64,000 nucleotides of DNA from G963422275 sp963422275 (GTDB lineage: Bacteria > Pseudomonadota > Alphaproteobacteria > Rhodobacterales > Rhodobacteraceae). Of the stretch, positions 8,752 to 18,120 are shown piece by piece. Numbering within the stretch: the stretch's first letter is position 1; every line of letters begins with the position of its first letter. The notes under the pieces are model-generated. The model had not been told where the DNA came from. It did no database searches and saw only the letters and a program-made list of their open reading frames with translations. Where the stretch lies: positions 186,001 through 250,000 of the forward strand of contig OY729418.1 of the NCBI GenBank assembly GCA_963422275.1. The letters run 5' to 3'. Position numbers and translations under genes: made by a program.

Positions 8752-9342
8752 TCATGCGAGAACGATTGGGTCCTCCTGCTCAATGAGTGCCGCAGGAATT
8801 TTCCACCAAATTTGCCAACTCATTGAAGGTCTGATGGCAAATTGAACGCCACTAGAGCTAACTTGCTGATGTGACTTTCCGATTAACTTCCACGCGTTCG
8901 TAGATACATCGCGCAACAGTGCGATATCCACGTAGGAAACTTGATAAATATGCTGCCGCCCCTTATCATTATTTTCCTGTTTGTAGGCAATTGAAAGAAT
9001 GTTGGCTTCGTTCTTTCGCAAGTACTCAGTAATTGCATCCAGATCGCCGTCGAAGCGTCCCAGCCGGTGGCCGGACAGCACAAGAAACCCGCTCACAAGC
9101 TTGCCGGATTTGATCTGAACGGGATATATCTTTCCGTTGGTTTGCACTTGAATATCAGCTCTGTCGTCATGCCCTGCCTCCTGCCAGCGAACATGATGCT
9201 GTGCCGAGGTGTCCGACTTGATCGCCGCAACGATTAGCTCTTCCTGCTCCCATCCTTGGCAGCGTCCACCCGAAAACAAGTCGTGATACTTGCCTAAGTC
9301 ACGCTCAAGACGCTGCAGCATTCGGGCGGTCAAGCGATACAT
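8752..9342 (-). CDS. Type II restriction endonuclease, PD-(D/E)xK-like
   Basis: A 196-residue protein encoded just downstream of a DNA methyltransferase gene, with a 13-base overlap. The candidate active site is RADIQVQTNG followed by YPVQIKSGK: Asp63 and Gln76-x-Lys78 on consecutive strands, a PD-(D/E)xK arrangement with Gln in the second acidic position, a substitution known in several restriction enzymes. Glu35 in WEQEEL could complete the site. The start at 9342 is the first ATG consistent with the overlap; an upstream in-frame start would lie deep in the methyltransferase gene. Recognition sequence unknown. The assignment rests on gene pairing plus this motif, since I do not recognise the exact family. 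Confidence 0.65.
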   Translation of the reverse strand: MYRLTARMLQRLERDLGKYHDLFSGGRCQGWEQEELIVAAIKSDTSAQHHVRWQEAGHDDRADIQVQTNGKIYPVQIKSGKLVSGFLVLSGHRLGRFDGDLDAITEYLRKNEANILSIAYKQENNDKGRQHIYQVSYVDIALLRDVSTNAWKLIGKSHQQVSSSGVQFAIRPSMSWQIWWKIPAALIEQEDPIVLA

Positions 9343-10211
9343 GTCTGCGCCTGCCGCCTTATCCACTTGCGCGCAAACCGCGCATATTCCTCGTTGATTT
9401 CCACGCCCGTGCAATCAATGCCAAGCGACTGCGCGACCACACATTCCGAGCCTGAACCAGCGAATGGCACCAGAACGCTTCCACCCGAACCGTTGATGGC
9501 AGACAGCAAAAGCCGGCGGGTTAGAGCCATCGGCTTTTGTGTGGGATGCTTAAGGAGATCATGCTCGGCATGAGCGGGCAATGCGGAAGGTTCATACAGC
9601 CGGTGGCCGCAGGAGCGGCAAACGAACCACCGTTCGCTTCGCCCCGCGCCGCCGGCAAGCGCAGGCACTTTGATCACATCGCGTGGCAAAGCGCCCTTCT
9701 CATGGCCGTTGTAAATCGTTTCCGCCCCTTTGCGGCCGTACCGGCTTGGTGTGTCCTTGCGTGGCTTGCCGATGCTGTTGCGAAAGGATTCGCTGTAATC
9801 CTCCCTGATTTGATCTATTTCCAAGCAAGGACGCTTGCCGTTCCACAGACACAGGATGGACTCATGACTGCGCTGCCAGAATTTTAGCTGCGGCACGGTC
9901 TTGTTCGTGTAATGCCAAACTAGCCAGCGCTGACTGTCAATCGGATGGCGGACGGCTACATGCGCGAGGATTTCGGCAAAGCCATAAACATACATAACGC
10001 CGTTGGGCGCAAGCAGCTTTTTGCAAAGCGCGATCCATTGATCCGTCCAAGCTAGATACTGGTCCAGCGGCTGGCAATCCGATCTGTTACCAAAGTCCTT
10101 ACCGATGTTGTACGGTGGGTCCGCAATAATAACCGAGAACTTGCGTGGGGCAATCTGTTTTCCGATTTTCAGAAAATCGCCGCAATGGATCACGCTACCA
10201 ATTCCCGACAT
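9330..10211 (-). CDS. Type II DNA methyltransferase, beta-type N6/N4
   Basis: A 293-residue S-adenosylmethionine-dependent amino-methyltransferase. Catalytic motif IV is IADPPYNIG (residues 29-37) near the N-terminus and the AdoMet motif FAGSGSE is near the C-terminus, the beta-class order. DPPY favours N6-adenine but does not exclude N4-cytosine. A CRSCGH segment with further Cys/His between them suggests a small zinc ribbon in the target-recognition region. HPTQKP, typical of this class, precedes the AdoMet motif. The start at 10211 gives MSGIGSVIHCGDFL, a usual opening. It overlaps the endonuclease gene, so the two form a restriction-modification pair. An IS1595 fragment begins 17 bases upstream, so the native promoter is probably lost or replaced. 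Confidence 0.9.
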   Translation of the reverse strand: MSGIGSVIHCGDFLKIGKQIAPRKFSVIIADPPYNIGKDFGNRSDCQPLDQYLAWTDQWIALCKKLLAPNGVMYVYGFAEILAHVAVRHPIDSQRWLVWHYTNKTVPQLKFWQRSHESILCLWNGKRPCLEIDQIREDYSESFRNSIGKPRKDTPSRYGRKGAETIYNGHEKGALPRDVIKVPALAGGAGRSERWFVCRSCGHRLYEPSALPAHAEHDLLKHPTQKPMALTRRLLLSAINGSGGSVLVPFAGSGSECVVAQSLGIDCTGVEINEEYARFARKWIRRQAQTCIA

Positions 10212-10227
10212 CTCAACCGCCTCCCGA

Positions 10228-10827
10228 TCATTCCACGGACCAGGAATCGATCTGGTCGATGACATCCAAATTGGGTGAACTGCGTCTGCCTGCCAACTCG
10301 TGCAGGCGGCGAGGCAACCGCTTCGTGCTCATCTTGAGGCAGTTTCCGCGGAACCTCCGCCCGAACAGCACCTGGAAAGACTCAATCCCGTTCGTGCGAA
10401 CCATACCATGCACCTGCTCATTTGAAGTGTGATTAGCGTTAACGTTCCAGCGTTTCAATCCCTGACAGGTCGTGTGGCTTCCGGTGAACACCTGCGCCTC
10501 CGGCGCGATACTCCACTCGATGAAGTCGAGCAGATTCGGTTTGCTCATGGGGCATCCTCTACGCTGGCGGCATTGCTCTTGCGATCCCGCATCCTGGGCA
10601 CCTATCGCCTTGCCTACCCCATCTTGGCCAGTTCGTAGATTCTTGGCTTCAGGCCTGCTGCGTTCTTTGCCGTCAAAATAGGTCTCATCGACTTCAACCG
10701 GACCTGTGAACGGTTTACCGAAGCCATCACGGGCACGCTGCATCAGACACCAAACCGTGGTTTGTTGCATTTTCAACTCGCGGTGAACCTTCATGCTGAA
10801 TGCACTCTTGATTCCCGTCGTCATCAT
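10228..10827 (-). pseudogene. IS1595-family transposase fragment
   Basis: A partial IS1595-type transposase. VEVDETYFDGKE is the first catalytic Asp segment and EQVHGMVRTNGIESF is the region just before the catalytic Glu. The N-terminal zinc ribbon is missing and the stretch between the motifs is shortened and scrambled. No terminal inverted repeats are evident. It differs from the nearby IS1595 copies at 27516 and 57526, so it comes from another subgroup. Confidence 0.75.
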
Positions 10828-10918
10828 GTAGATTGTGATTGGTTACTTGTGCAACCTGATCGTACTCGGATGCACGAACATTCTCCTCCGCGTGCTGGGG
10901 CACACTCGGCAATCCTAG

Positions 10919-11799
10919 GGAACCTCTGATTTGGATGGGTTTCCGGTCTTGGCTATGGAAACTGCCCCTCTCGGCTGCACCGGTCGGTTTTCGGCGGTCC
11001 GGAAGCCCCAAATGCGCGTTTTCGGGGCAGAATCGCCACCGGTTCAGCCCCCGCAGGGCCGATCCGGCAAATTCCGAACACACTTAATCCTCTGTCACGA
11101 CAAGTGCGGCTGGGCGATCATCAGGTTCGAGAAGCCCAAAAGCGGCGCAAGCCGCTGCACGTTCCTCTCCAGACCTCGATGGCGAACCATGTCGCAGCCG
11201 AACACCCGCTTCCCGATCCCGCGATATCCGACATCAGTCCGGACCTGCTCCTCCTCGCCGTGCGGAAGCCGACTCGAAGGCGTCAGGTCGCGACATTGGC
11301 GGCCGTTCCCTCCAGATGGCGCGCCAGCCCCCGGGGGTCGGTGCCGATGTGCAGCTTCATCCCGAAATTCCACCGGTTCCCCTTCTTCATCCGGTGCATC
11401 TCCAGATCGCGGGCGCTGCTCCCGTTATCGGTCAACGACGGTGCCGAGACGATAAAGGCGTCAATGATGCTGCCCTCCTTCAGCAGGCCCCCCCCCCGCT
11501 CGGCCAGGCGACCCCCGATCTCCCGAACGGCAAGTGCGCCAGCCCGTTTCTCTCCAGCCAGCGGCGGAAGTCGGGACTGTGGTCTCGTCCGGAACCTTCT
11601 CCAGCCCCACTCCGGCAAAGCGCCGGATTGCAGAACGGCTACACGTTGCGCGTCTTGCGATCGTATTCAAGGCTTGCAAGGCTCGGCGGATGAAGGCGCT
11701 GCATGTCGTGATCCCCCGAAAAAAGGCGTGGCGCAAGACAGCAGGTACCCCCGGATGTACAATGCCAAGCCCACATATCGGGCTGTATTCAGAGGTTCC
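10919..11799 (-). mobile_element. Internally deleted IS5-family element (881 bp)
   Basis: The element is bounded by the inverted repeats GGAACCTCTGA (10919-10929) and TCAGAGGTTCC (11789-11799) and flanked by a perfect CTAG duplication (10915-10918 and 11800-11803), the YTAR target of the IS5 group. Compared with the intact 1226-bp copy at 61190 it lacks about 345 bp. Transposase pieces survive in different frames (IRRFAGVGLEKVPDETT; IIDAFIVSAPSLTDNGSS; MKLHIGTDPRGLARHLEG). A G/C run expanded to 10 bases (11488-11497, six in the intact copy) adds a frameshift. It cannot encode transposase, but both ends are intact and could be moved in trans. Confidence 0.9.
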
Positions 11800-13659
11800 C
11801 TAGGTGCGGCCAAAGAGTCTCTCGATGTCTGACAGGGCAAGCTTCACGTAGGTTGGACGGCCATGGTTGCATTGCCCCGACTTCGGGTTTGCCTCCATGT
11901 CGCGCAGCAGGGCGTTCATTTCAGCGGCAGACAGTTCCCTGCCTGAACGAACTGAACCGTGGCATGCGATGCGACTTGCCACCGCGTTGATTCGCTCCTC
12001 CAGCACGAGTGTGCCACCGGTTTCATCGATTCCATCGATGATGTCCCGCAAGAGCTTGCCGCTGTCCACAGATCCCAGAATGGCAGGAGTCTGCCTGATG
12101 CAGACCGCCCCCGGCCCGAACGGCTCGACCACGAGTCCGAGCGCCGCAAGATGGTCCGCAAATTCCAGAATTCTCATGCGGTCCGCCTCGGAAAGATCGA
12201 CTATGCTTGGTACCAGCAATTCCCTAGATTCAATTCCGTCTCCGGCAACTTCAGTCTTCAGGCGCTCGTAGACCAAACGCTCGTGCGCAGCGTGCTGATC
12301 GATGATCACGATTCCGTCTGAGTTCTGCGCGATGATGTAGTTGTCATGAACCTGAGCCTTGGCTGCACCAAGCGGATATTGGACCGCACTCCTATCAAAG
12401 TCGGTCTCGACTTTCGCATTCGGCGGGGCGTCAATCATCTGCTCCGAGCGACTTGCGGAAACGAAATCCGCATCTGCAGCCTGCTCTGCGAACGCAACGC
12501 TCGATTGTCCGCTATTTCCAGACCTTCGACGGCCACCTGAAACAGGTAGCAATGACTCCGGCCTGAAGGCTCCGAGCATTGCCGATGAAACGAAGGGGGA
12601 CGCGCGGTGCCCCTCCGCAGAGAGGGCATTGCGCAAAGCCGAAACCACAAAACCGCGAACCAGCCCCGGGTCCCGAAACCTTACCTCGGCTTTTGCCGGG
12701 TGAACATTCACATCGACCATTTTGGGAGGGCACTTCAAATAGAGTGCCACAACCGGATACCTTCCGGTCGCTATGACATCAGAGTATGCGGCGCGCAGCG
12801 CTCCACGGAAAAGGCTGTCCCTGACGTGGCGGCCGTTCACGAACAAGAACTGCGAACTTGCCGCGCCGCGCGTGTATGTCGGAAGCGAAATATGTCCGGT
12901 CAGCGTGATTTCATCGCGCTTGGCGTCGACCAATACCGAACTCTCCGGAAATTCCTTTCCGACGATTTTTCCCAGGCGGGACAGAGTCGTTTCGTTGAAT
13001 GTTCCCGGCTCCGCCTCGAACCGGAAGACTTGTCTGGGAGGCTTTTGCGGCACTTGCTCGTAAAGCTCGATTCCAATCGAAGGGTTGGCAAGCGCAAGGC
13101 TTTTGATCACGTCGATGATAGCCCGCGTCTCCGCCGACACCGACCGAAGGAATTTCAGCCTTGCGGGCGTGTAATGAAAAAGATTTGCCAGTTCAACGGA
13201 CGTGCCGCTATCGTATGCAACGGGCCGGACCGGCGAAACCCTGCCCCCGTCAACGCCAATCGAAAATGCCTCGCTGGAGTCGGCTGGCCTTGACTTGATC
13301 GACAGCCGCCCTGCAGCGCCCATTGACGGAAGCGCCTCCCCACGAAACCCGAATGTATGAATGTTCAGAAGGTCTGATCCGTCAATCTTGGAAGTCGCAT
13401 GACGCGAGACCGCCAACTCCAGTTCGGTTCCAGAGATGCCGCACCCGTCGTCTTCAACTCGAATCAAGGATTTTCCGCCGGCGGCGAAGATTACCTTGAT
13501 TTGGCTCGCGCCCGCGTCAAGCGCATTTTCAACCAACTCCTTGACCACTGACGCAGGACGCTCGACCACCTCGCCGGCCGCAATCCGATTGATTGCAGCT
13601 TCATCAAGCTTGCGGATCCTGGGTAGCGCAAATCGGTTGGAAGTTGGTGCTGCCGCCAT
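11800..13659 (-). CDS. mutL: DNA mismatch repair protein MutL
   Basis: A 619-residue GHKL ATPase that links mismatch recognition by MutS to strand incision. The N-terminal motifs are complete: KELVENALDAG, VEDDGCGIS, and SKI followed by TFGFRGEALPSM. The C-terminal domain carries DQHAAHERLVYE, which fits the DQHA(x)2E(x)4E metal-binding motif of endonuclease-type MutL, so this protein should nick DNA itself, as expected where MutH is absent. The gene ends in FGRT followed by a TAG that lies inside the CTAG duplicated by the adjacent IS5-family insertion. The insertion therefore sits at the stop codon and leaves the protein unchanged or nearly so. Confidence 0.97.
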   Translation of the reverse strand: MAAAPTSNRFALPRIRKLDEAAINRIAAGEVVERPASVVKELVENALDAGASQIKVIFAAGGKSLIRVEDDGCGISGTELELAVSRHATSKIDGSDLLNIHTFGFRGEALPSMGAAGRLSIKSRPADSSEAFSIGVDGGRVSPVRPVAYDSGTSVELANLFHYTPARLKFLRSVSAETRAIIDVIKSLALANPSIGIELYEQVPQKPPRQVFRFEAEPGTFNETTLSRLGKIVGKEFPESSVLVDAKRDEITLTGHISLPTYTRGAASSQFLFVNGRHVRDSLFRGALRAAYSDVIATGRYPVVALYLKCPPKMVDVNVHPAKAEVRFRDPGLVRGFVVSALRNALSAEGHRASPFVSSAMLGAFRPESLLPVSGGRRRSGNSGQSSVAFAEQAADADFVSASRSEQMIDAPPNAKVETDFDRSAVQYPLGAAKAQVHDNYIIAQNSDGIVIIDQHAAHERLVYERLKTEVAGDGIESRELLVPSIVDLSEADRMRILEFADHLAALGLVVEPFGPGAVCIRQTPAILGSVDSGKLLRDIIDGIDETGGTLVLEERINAVASRIACHGSVRSGRELSAAEMNALLRDMEANPKSGQCNHGRPTYVKLALSDIERLFGRT

Positions 13660-13950
13660 GCGTGCAATTTAACATGCGTCAAACCACATTTGAATGCCTG
13701 CCGAATTGTTCCGCCAGCATTTTCCCCTAGACTGCCCGAAAAAGAAGCAGTTGCGTTGCCGCAATTGCATCGAAACCACAAGGCTGGAAGCTGCAGTCCA
13801 GTGGCCGGTGCTTGTGCCATCTGGAGCGTCAATGCCCTGATTGAATTTGAAGCGTAATGCCGGTTGCAGCAACCTCGCACGCACTGCTTCAGTTTCACCC
13901 TGGGTTTGATGACGACTTGTGATTGAACAGCCGTTCCGGCTGACCGGCGG

Positions 13951-15264
13951 CTATTGCTCGCGCTCCAGCCCTTCCGGCTGCCCCACAACCACAAAATGCA
14001 GCTCCTCAGGCTTGTAGAGCGAGCCAGCCAGTTCGTTGATTTCCTCAAGTGTGACCGCATTCACCAAGTCATTCCGCTGCTTGACGTATGATGCAGGCAA
14101 CCCTTCAAACTGCATCCCTGCCAAAATTTTGGCGATGGATTCGTTGCTGTCAAAACGCAGCGGATAGGCCCCCGTCAGATACGCCTTGGCATCCCGAAGC
14201 TCGTCCGCGGTGACTCCGTCGGTGGCCACACGTTCCCATTCCGCCTTGACGACCTTGACCGCTTCGGCGACGCGCTCGTTCGCGGACGCCATGCCTCCGA
14301 TCACCAATCCCGCTGTCTTGAAAGCGGAAAGGTAGGAGCCGATGCCATAGGTCAGGCCTCGCTTCTGTCGAACTTCCACGTTCAGCCGAGTGCGAAAATC
14401 CCCGCCCCCAACGATTTCGTTGAGGATATAGGCAGTCAGGAAATCTGGGTCGTTTCGCAACGGGCCCGCGTGCCCAAACCGGACAACCGACTGGGGCGAT
14501 GGAAAGTCCACCACCGTCGTGCCGCCATTCATGACGAGCTCTGCCGACGCTATCGGTTCCAGACCTTTTGCCGGCAGTCCCCCCAACAGTCTGTCGAGCA
14601 ACACAGCAAGTTCGTCTGAAGTGATGTCGCCTGCTGCGCCAACCACTATCCCATTGCGGACAAGCATCTGCTTGTGGATGTCCATCATGTCCTTGGGGAT
14701 GAGCGAGGCAACCGTATTCTTCGTCCCCTCGACTGGCGTTGCGTAAGGATGGTCGCCGAAAGCCGTGCTGATGAACGCGTCTCCTGAAATTGTGTCAGGA
14801 TCCTTCTCGCGGTTCCGAAGAATCGTGAGCACTTGGGACTGGACCCGATTGAAGGGTTCGCTGTCAAATCGCGGCTCCTCTATAGCCTTGCGCAGAAGCT
14901 CAACTGCCTCGTCCCTGTTTTCCGTGAGGAACTTCGCTGACACGGAGATTGATTCCTTTCGGGCATCAAACTCGAAACTCGCGGCTATCGATTCCAGCTG
15001 CTTCTGAAACTCGGCAGCGTCAAATTCGGCCGCACCCTCGGCAAGCAGACCCGTCATGAGGTATGCGGCGCCAAGCTTGTCTTCAGGTTCGCTTGCCGAG
15101 CCAACCCCAAACCGGATTTCCAGGGCCGTGAAAGGAATCGAATGATCCTCGACCAGCCACGCGCTGATTCCGAGAGGGGTTTCAACTTCCTTGATGTCAA
15201 CGGCCGCAACTGCGCCGCCAGTGGACAATGCAACTGCGGCGACTATTCCAATATTGCGAATCAT
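13951..15264 (-). CDS. M16 peptidase-like protein, non-catalytic partner
   Basis: A 437-residue insulinase/M16-family protein with an N-terminal signal sequence (hydrophobic residues 3-20, cleavage near AVAAVD), so it is probably exported. At the place where the HxxEH zinc motif should lie it reads GAAYLMTGLLAEGAAEFDA, with no His pair, so it lacks peptidase chemistry. The C-terminal half contains the substrate-binding R/Y region (QKRGLTYGIGSYLSAF). It overlaps the catalytic M16 gene upstream by four bases. Many bacterial M16 enzymes work as such alpha/beta pairs, with the inactive partner forming half of the chamber. Confidence 0.92.
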   Translation of the reverse strand: MIRNIGIVAAVALSTGGAVAAVDIKEVETPLGISAWLVEDHSIPFTALEIRFGVGSASEPEDKLGAAYLMTGLLAEGAAEFDAAEFQKQLESIAASFEFDARKESISVSAKFLTENRDEAVELLRKAIEEPRFDSEPFNRVQSQVLTILRNREKDPDTISGDAFISTAFGDHPYATPVEGTKNTVASLIPKDMMDIHKQMLVRNGIVVGAAGDITSDELAVLLDRLLGGLPAKGLEPIASAELVMNGGTTVVDFPSPQSVVRFGHAGPLRNDPDFLTAYILNEIVGGGDFRTRLNVEVRQKRGLTYGIGSYLSAFKTAGLVIGGMASANERVAEAVKVVKAEWERVATDGVTADELRDAKAYLTGAYPLRFDSNESIAKILAGMQFEGLPASYVKQRNDLVNAVTLEEINELAGSLYKPEELHFVVVGQPEGLEREQ

Positions 15265-16607
15265 GAACTGCCCTCCTCGCGCATTAGCCAGCCAGTGACA
15301 GACTTTCTGCGGTCCAGCAGCCCATTTGCCGCCTTGATTATTGCCTCTTCGGTCACTTCTTGAAGAACTTCAGGCCATTCCGCGATGTCCTCCAGCGTCA
15401 ACCCGGTCACCAACGAGCTGCCGTAGTCATAGGCGAGTGACTGCACGTCGTCCTGCGCATAGATCCAAGACGCACGGACCTGCGTCTTGACACGATCAAG
15501 GTGATCTGAATCCACGCCGGTTTCAACGAACTCCGCCAACGCCTCGTCCAGTGCTGCTTCTGCCTCGCCAAGGGCAACCCCCTCTTTGGGAACGACAACC
15601 AGCGTGAACCGCGTGTCATCCAGTGAGGTTCCACCGTAGTAGGCAGCCGTGTGGACCGCCAATTCATCCTTCACTTCCAGTTTTTGGCTAAGCACCGAAT
15701 TGATGCCAGCGCCGCCGATGATTTCCGCAAGAAGCGACAGGGCGGCAGCAGTTTCCTGATCCCCTGAATCACGCTCTGGCACCAAATAAGTTCTGACAAC
15801 ATATGGTGTCGAAACCCTTGGGTCGGCATAGGTTAGGCGGCGTTCGGATAATTGCGGTGGCTCTTTCGGCCTTGGCCGCTCGGGAATGCGCGTAGATGGC
15901 TCGATAACGCCGTAGTGGCGTTCTGCCATTTCAAGAACGGCGTCGGGGTTCACATCGCCAGCCACCAGAAGAAGAGCGTTATTTGGTACATAGTGCTGTG
16001 AGTAGAAGTCAAAAATGTCGTCGCGATCGAGTCGCTCGATTTCGTGGCGCCATCCGATGACCGGGATGCCATACGGATGATTGAGGTACTGGGCGGCAGA
16101 TCGCTGCTCCCCAAAGACAGCACTCGGGTTCGAATCGGTTCGCTCGATCCGTTCCTCCAGGACAACCTGCCGCTCAGTTTCGATGTCCTCGCTGGAGAGA
16201 ACCAGGCCACGCATTCGGTCGGCTTCCATTTCCATGACGGTTTCAAGATGCTGGACGGCCACGCGCTGGACATAAGCGGTGTAATCGTGCGTCGTGAAGG
16301 CGTTGTCCGAGCCTCCGATCAGCTTGATGGCGTTTGAGAATGCACCAGGGCCGAATTTCTCGGTCCCCTTGAACATCAGATGCTCGACGTAATGGGCAAT
16401 CCCGGACTTTCCGGGTTGCTCATCCGCTGCCCCGGCAAAATACCAGACCATCTGAACCGCAATCGGAGCGCGGTGATCCTCAATCACGACGACCTGCATT
16501 CCGTTGTTCAGCCGAAAGCCGGAAACATTTTCAGCAGCCGACCCAAGGGTCGGCGCGGCAAGCAATGTCAGAATAAACCAGATTCGCTGAATTGATCGCA
16601 TTTGCAC
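15261..16607 (-). CDS. M16 zinc metalloprotease, catalytic subunit
   Basis: A 448-residue insulinase-family peptidase with a signal peptide (LTLLAAPTLGSAAE). The inverted zinc motif is HYVEH in SGIAHYVEHLMFKGT, and the distal Glu lies in the following helices (METVMEMEADRMRGL). The C-terminal half has SLVTGLTLEDIAEWPEVL, typical of the family. Its non-catalytic partner follows with an ATGA overlap. The start may be Met1 (16607) or Met3 (16601). Together with the lipoprotein and lspA genes it belongs to an envelope-related cluster; the natural substrates are unknown. Confidence 0.95.
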   Translation of the reverse strand: MQMRSIQRIWFILTLLAAPTLGSAAENVSGFRLNNGMQVVVIEDHRAPIAVQMVWYFAGAADEQPGKSGIAHYVEHLMFKGTEKFGPGAFSNAIKLIGGSDNAFTTHDYTAYVQRVAVQHLETVMEMEADRMRGLVLSSEDIETERQVVLEERIERTDSNPSAVFGEQRSAAQYLNHPYGIPVIGWRHEIERLDRDDIFDFYSQHYVPNNALLLVAGDVNPDAVLEMAERHYGVIEPSTRIPERPRPKEPPQLSERRLTYADPRVSTPYVVRTYLVPERDSGDQETAAALSLLAEIIGGAGINSVLSQKLEVKDELAVHTAAYYGGTSLDDTRFTLVVVPKEGVALGEAEAALDEALAEFVETGVDSDHLDRVKTQVRASWIYAQDDVQSLAYDYGSSLVTGLTLEDIAEWPEVLQEVTEEAIIKAANGLLDRRKSVTGWLMREEGSS

Positions 16608-16790
16608 TACTCTTTCAAGAATTTCAGAGGACCAAGCGTGCTTGTTCAGAAATGGATGTTCAAGTGGTTCAGCAAAATTTGAAGCTCATTTTGCATTCCG
16701 CAAGCATAGTGACGTAGTGTTTCACGATTTTCCCGGAGATCAGTCAGATGGACAGCGAGCGTTTTCAGAACTGGGTCGCAATTTGACGAG

Positions 16791-17046
16791 TTGACGGTGA
16801 CACTGGAACAAGCCATTGCCCGGGACGCCCTGCTCGTCTCCGACGCCAGTCGTCCGCGGCGGCCACCCCTCACGAGAGCGTCAACAACTCCGTCGGCGAG
16901 TAGAGTTCTCGGTGCTCTGTGCATCTTTACAACTGTATCGGACAGTTCTGTCTCATCGAACTCGGCAAACGGCCGTCCCCGTGAGTCTGTCTCGCCGCCG
17001 CCACGGCCAAATCAAGCAGGCGTTTCACGAATTGAGCCAAGTTTTG
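16791..17046 (+). mobile_element. IS1595-family transposase fossil
   Basis: A degraded piece of the IS1595-type transposase also found near 23450, 41130 and 59100. Readable parts are LEQAIARDALLVSD, matching the family's segment before the second catalytic Asp, and ELGKRPSP with CLAAAT after a frameshift, matching the C-terminal WFHLVVLGKHPLPRACF of the 59-kb fossil. The part between them is lost. It occupies most of the 449-bp gap between the M16 and DUF3035 genes. Confidence 0.55.
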
Positions 17047-17056
17047 AATTCAGAAC

Positions 17057-17590
17057 CTATTTCTTCTCGATCTTGGGCGGCGCGGCGGGCGTTTTCAAAT
17101 TCAATGCGCGCAGGCGTTTCAGTTCGGCGTAGCTGTCGAGAGCCACGGGCTGGTAGGCACGTGCGTAGACGTTCACGTTGAACCAGCGCTCGAGAAGCTT
17201 TCCGTCGTTGTCTCTCCTGAATTCCAGATCTTCGGCTGCCAGAAGGGAACGGATGGATGACACCTCGCCAAATCTTCTTGCATAGGCGATCATTGCCGTG
17301 TCAACAGACGAAAGGCCGCCGGCTGATCGCGCGAAATTGCCGCCAAGCGCGACAGCCGCGTCCCGAAGCGGAGTTGGATCCGTGCGGTTGGGCAAGCCAG
17401 GAGTCGGATCCGGAAGTTGCGCGACTGACTCGGGATACTCGAGGGGCTTTGTCGGAACTATGCTGAATTCGTCCGGCGTGCTCGTATTGCCGAAATACAA
17501 AAGTTTGGGATCGCGCTCATTTCTCGAACAGGCAGAGAGTCCCGCGGCCAAAGCCGTCACTGCCAATGCAACCTTGATCGAATTGCGCAT
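17057..17590 (-). CDS. DUF3035 lipoprotein
   Basis: A 177-residue lipoprotein of the DUF3035 type found in alphaproteobacteria. A short signal peptide ends in the lipobox LSAC (Cys near residue 21), so it should be lipidated and anchored in a membrane. The conserved feature is the TPDEFSIVPTKPLEYP stretch and the following Pro-rich region. I chose the start at 17590 because AGGTGG lies seven bases upstream; a start 15 bases earlier is possible. It lies immediately downstream of lspA, the signal peptidase that would process it. Function unknown. Confidence 0.88.
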   Translation of the reverse strand: MRNSIKVALAVTALAAGLSACSRNERDPKLLYFGNTSTPDEFSIVPTKPLEYPESVAQLPDPTPGLPNRTDPTPLRDAAVALGGNFARSAGGLSSVDTAMIAYARRFGEVSSIRSLLAAEDLEFRRDNDGKLLERWFNVNVYARAYQPVALDSYAELKRLRALNLKTPAAPPKIEKK

Positions 17591-17643
17591 TAAAGCCACC
17601 TGCATGTCTGATGCCGCCAGTGAATCCCAAATCGCCTAAAAAA

Positions 17644-18117
17644 TCAAGCGCGGTTTTCAGCTCTGCTGGTAACGGCAATGAGACCGGCCGCTCCTAAAAA
17701 CACCGCTACATCGGCAAAATTGAACGCATATGGATTATCGATGCCGCAGCACGACATGTTCAAGAAATCCATGACCGCCCCGTGAACCATTCTGTCAACT
17801 GCGTTGCCAAGCGCGCCGCCAGCCAGCATGCCCGCGAACACGCTCGCGTGCCGCCCGGGGGTCTTTCGCCCCACCCAACCAAACACGCAGGCGGAAACGA
17901 TTAGGGCGAACGCTACAAGACTCCACCGTACCAATTCGGAATTGCTGGCGAACAGCCCGAAATTTATTCCCCTATTCCAAGCCAGATGAAAATTCAGGAA
18001 CGGCGGAAGAACCTCGATGTATCCCAATCGATTCAAATCGAGGCCGACGAGCACAAAATACTTCGTCAGCTGGTCCAGTCCCAAAAACGAAGCCGTGGAG
18101 ATCAGCAGGTATCGCAT
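17644..18117 (-). CDS. lspA: Lipoprotein signal peptidase (signal peptidase II)
   Basis: A 157-residue inner-membrane aspartyl protease that removes the signal peptide of diacylated prolipoproteins. Four hydrophobic segments are visible. The two catalytic Asp motifs are GGALGNAVDRMVHGAVMDF and FNFADVAVFLG, and LGLDQ near the N-terminus and NRGINFG are the usual accessory motifs. Normal length. It starts three bases after the purH stop, so the two are cotranscribed, and the DUF3035 lipoprotein gene follows. Confidence 0.97.
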   Translation of the reverse strand: MRYLLISTASFLGLDQLTKYFVLVGLDLNRLGYIEVLPPFLNFHLAWNRGINFGLFASNSELVRWSLVAFALIVSACVFGWVGRKTPGRHASVFAGMLAGGALGNAVDRMVHGAVMDFLNMSCCGIDNPYAFNFADVAVFLGAAGLIAVTSRAENRA

Positions 18118-18120
18118 TGC

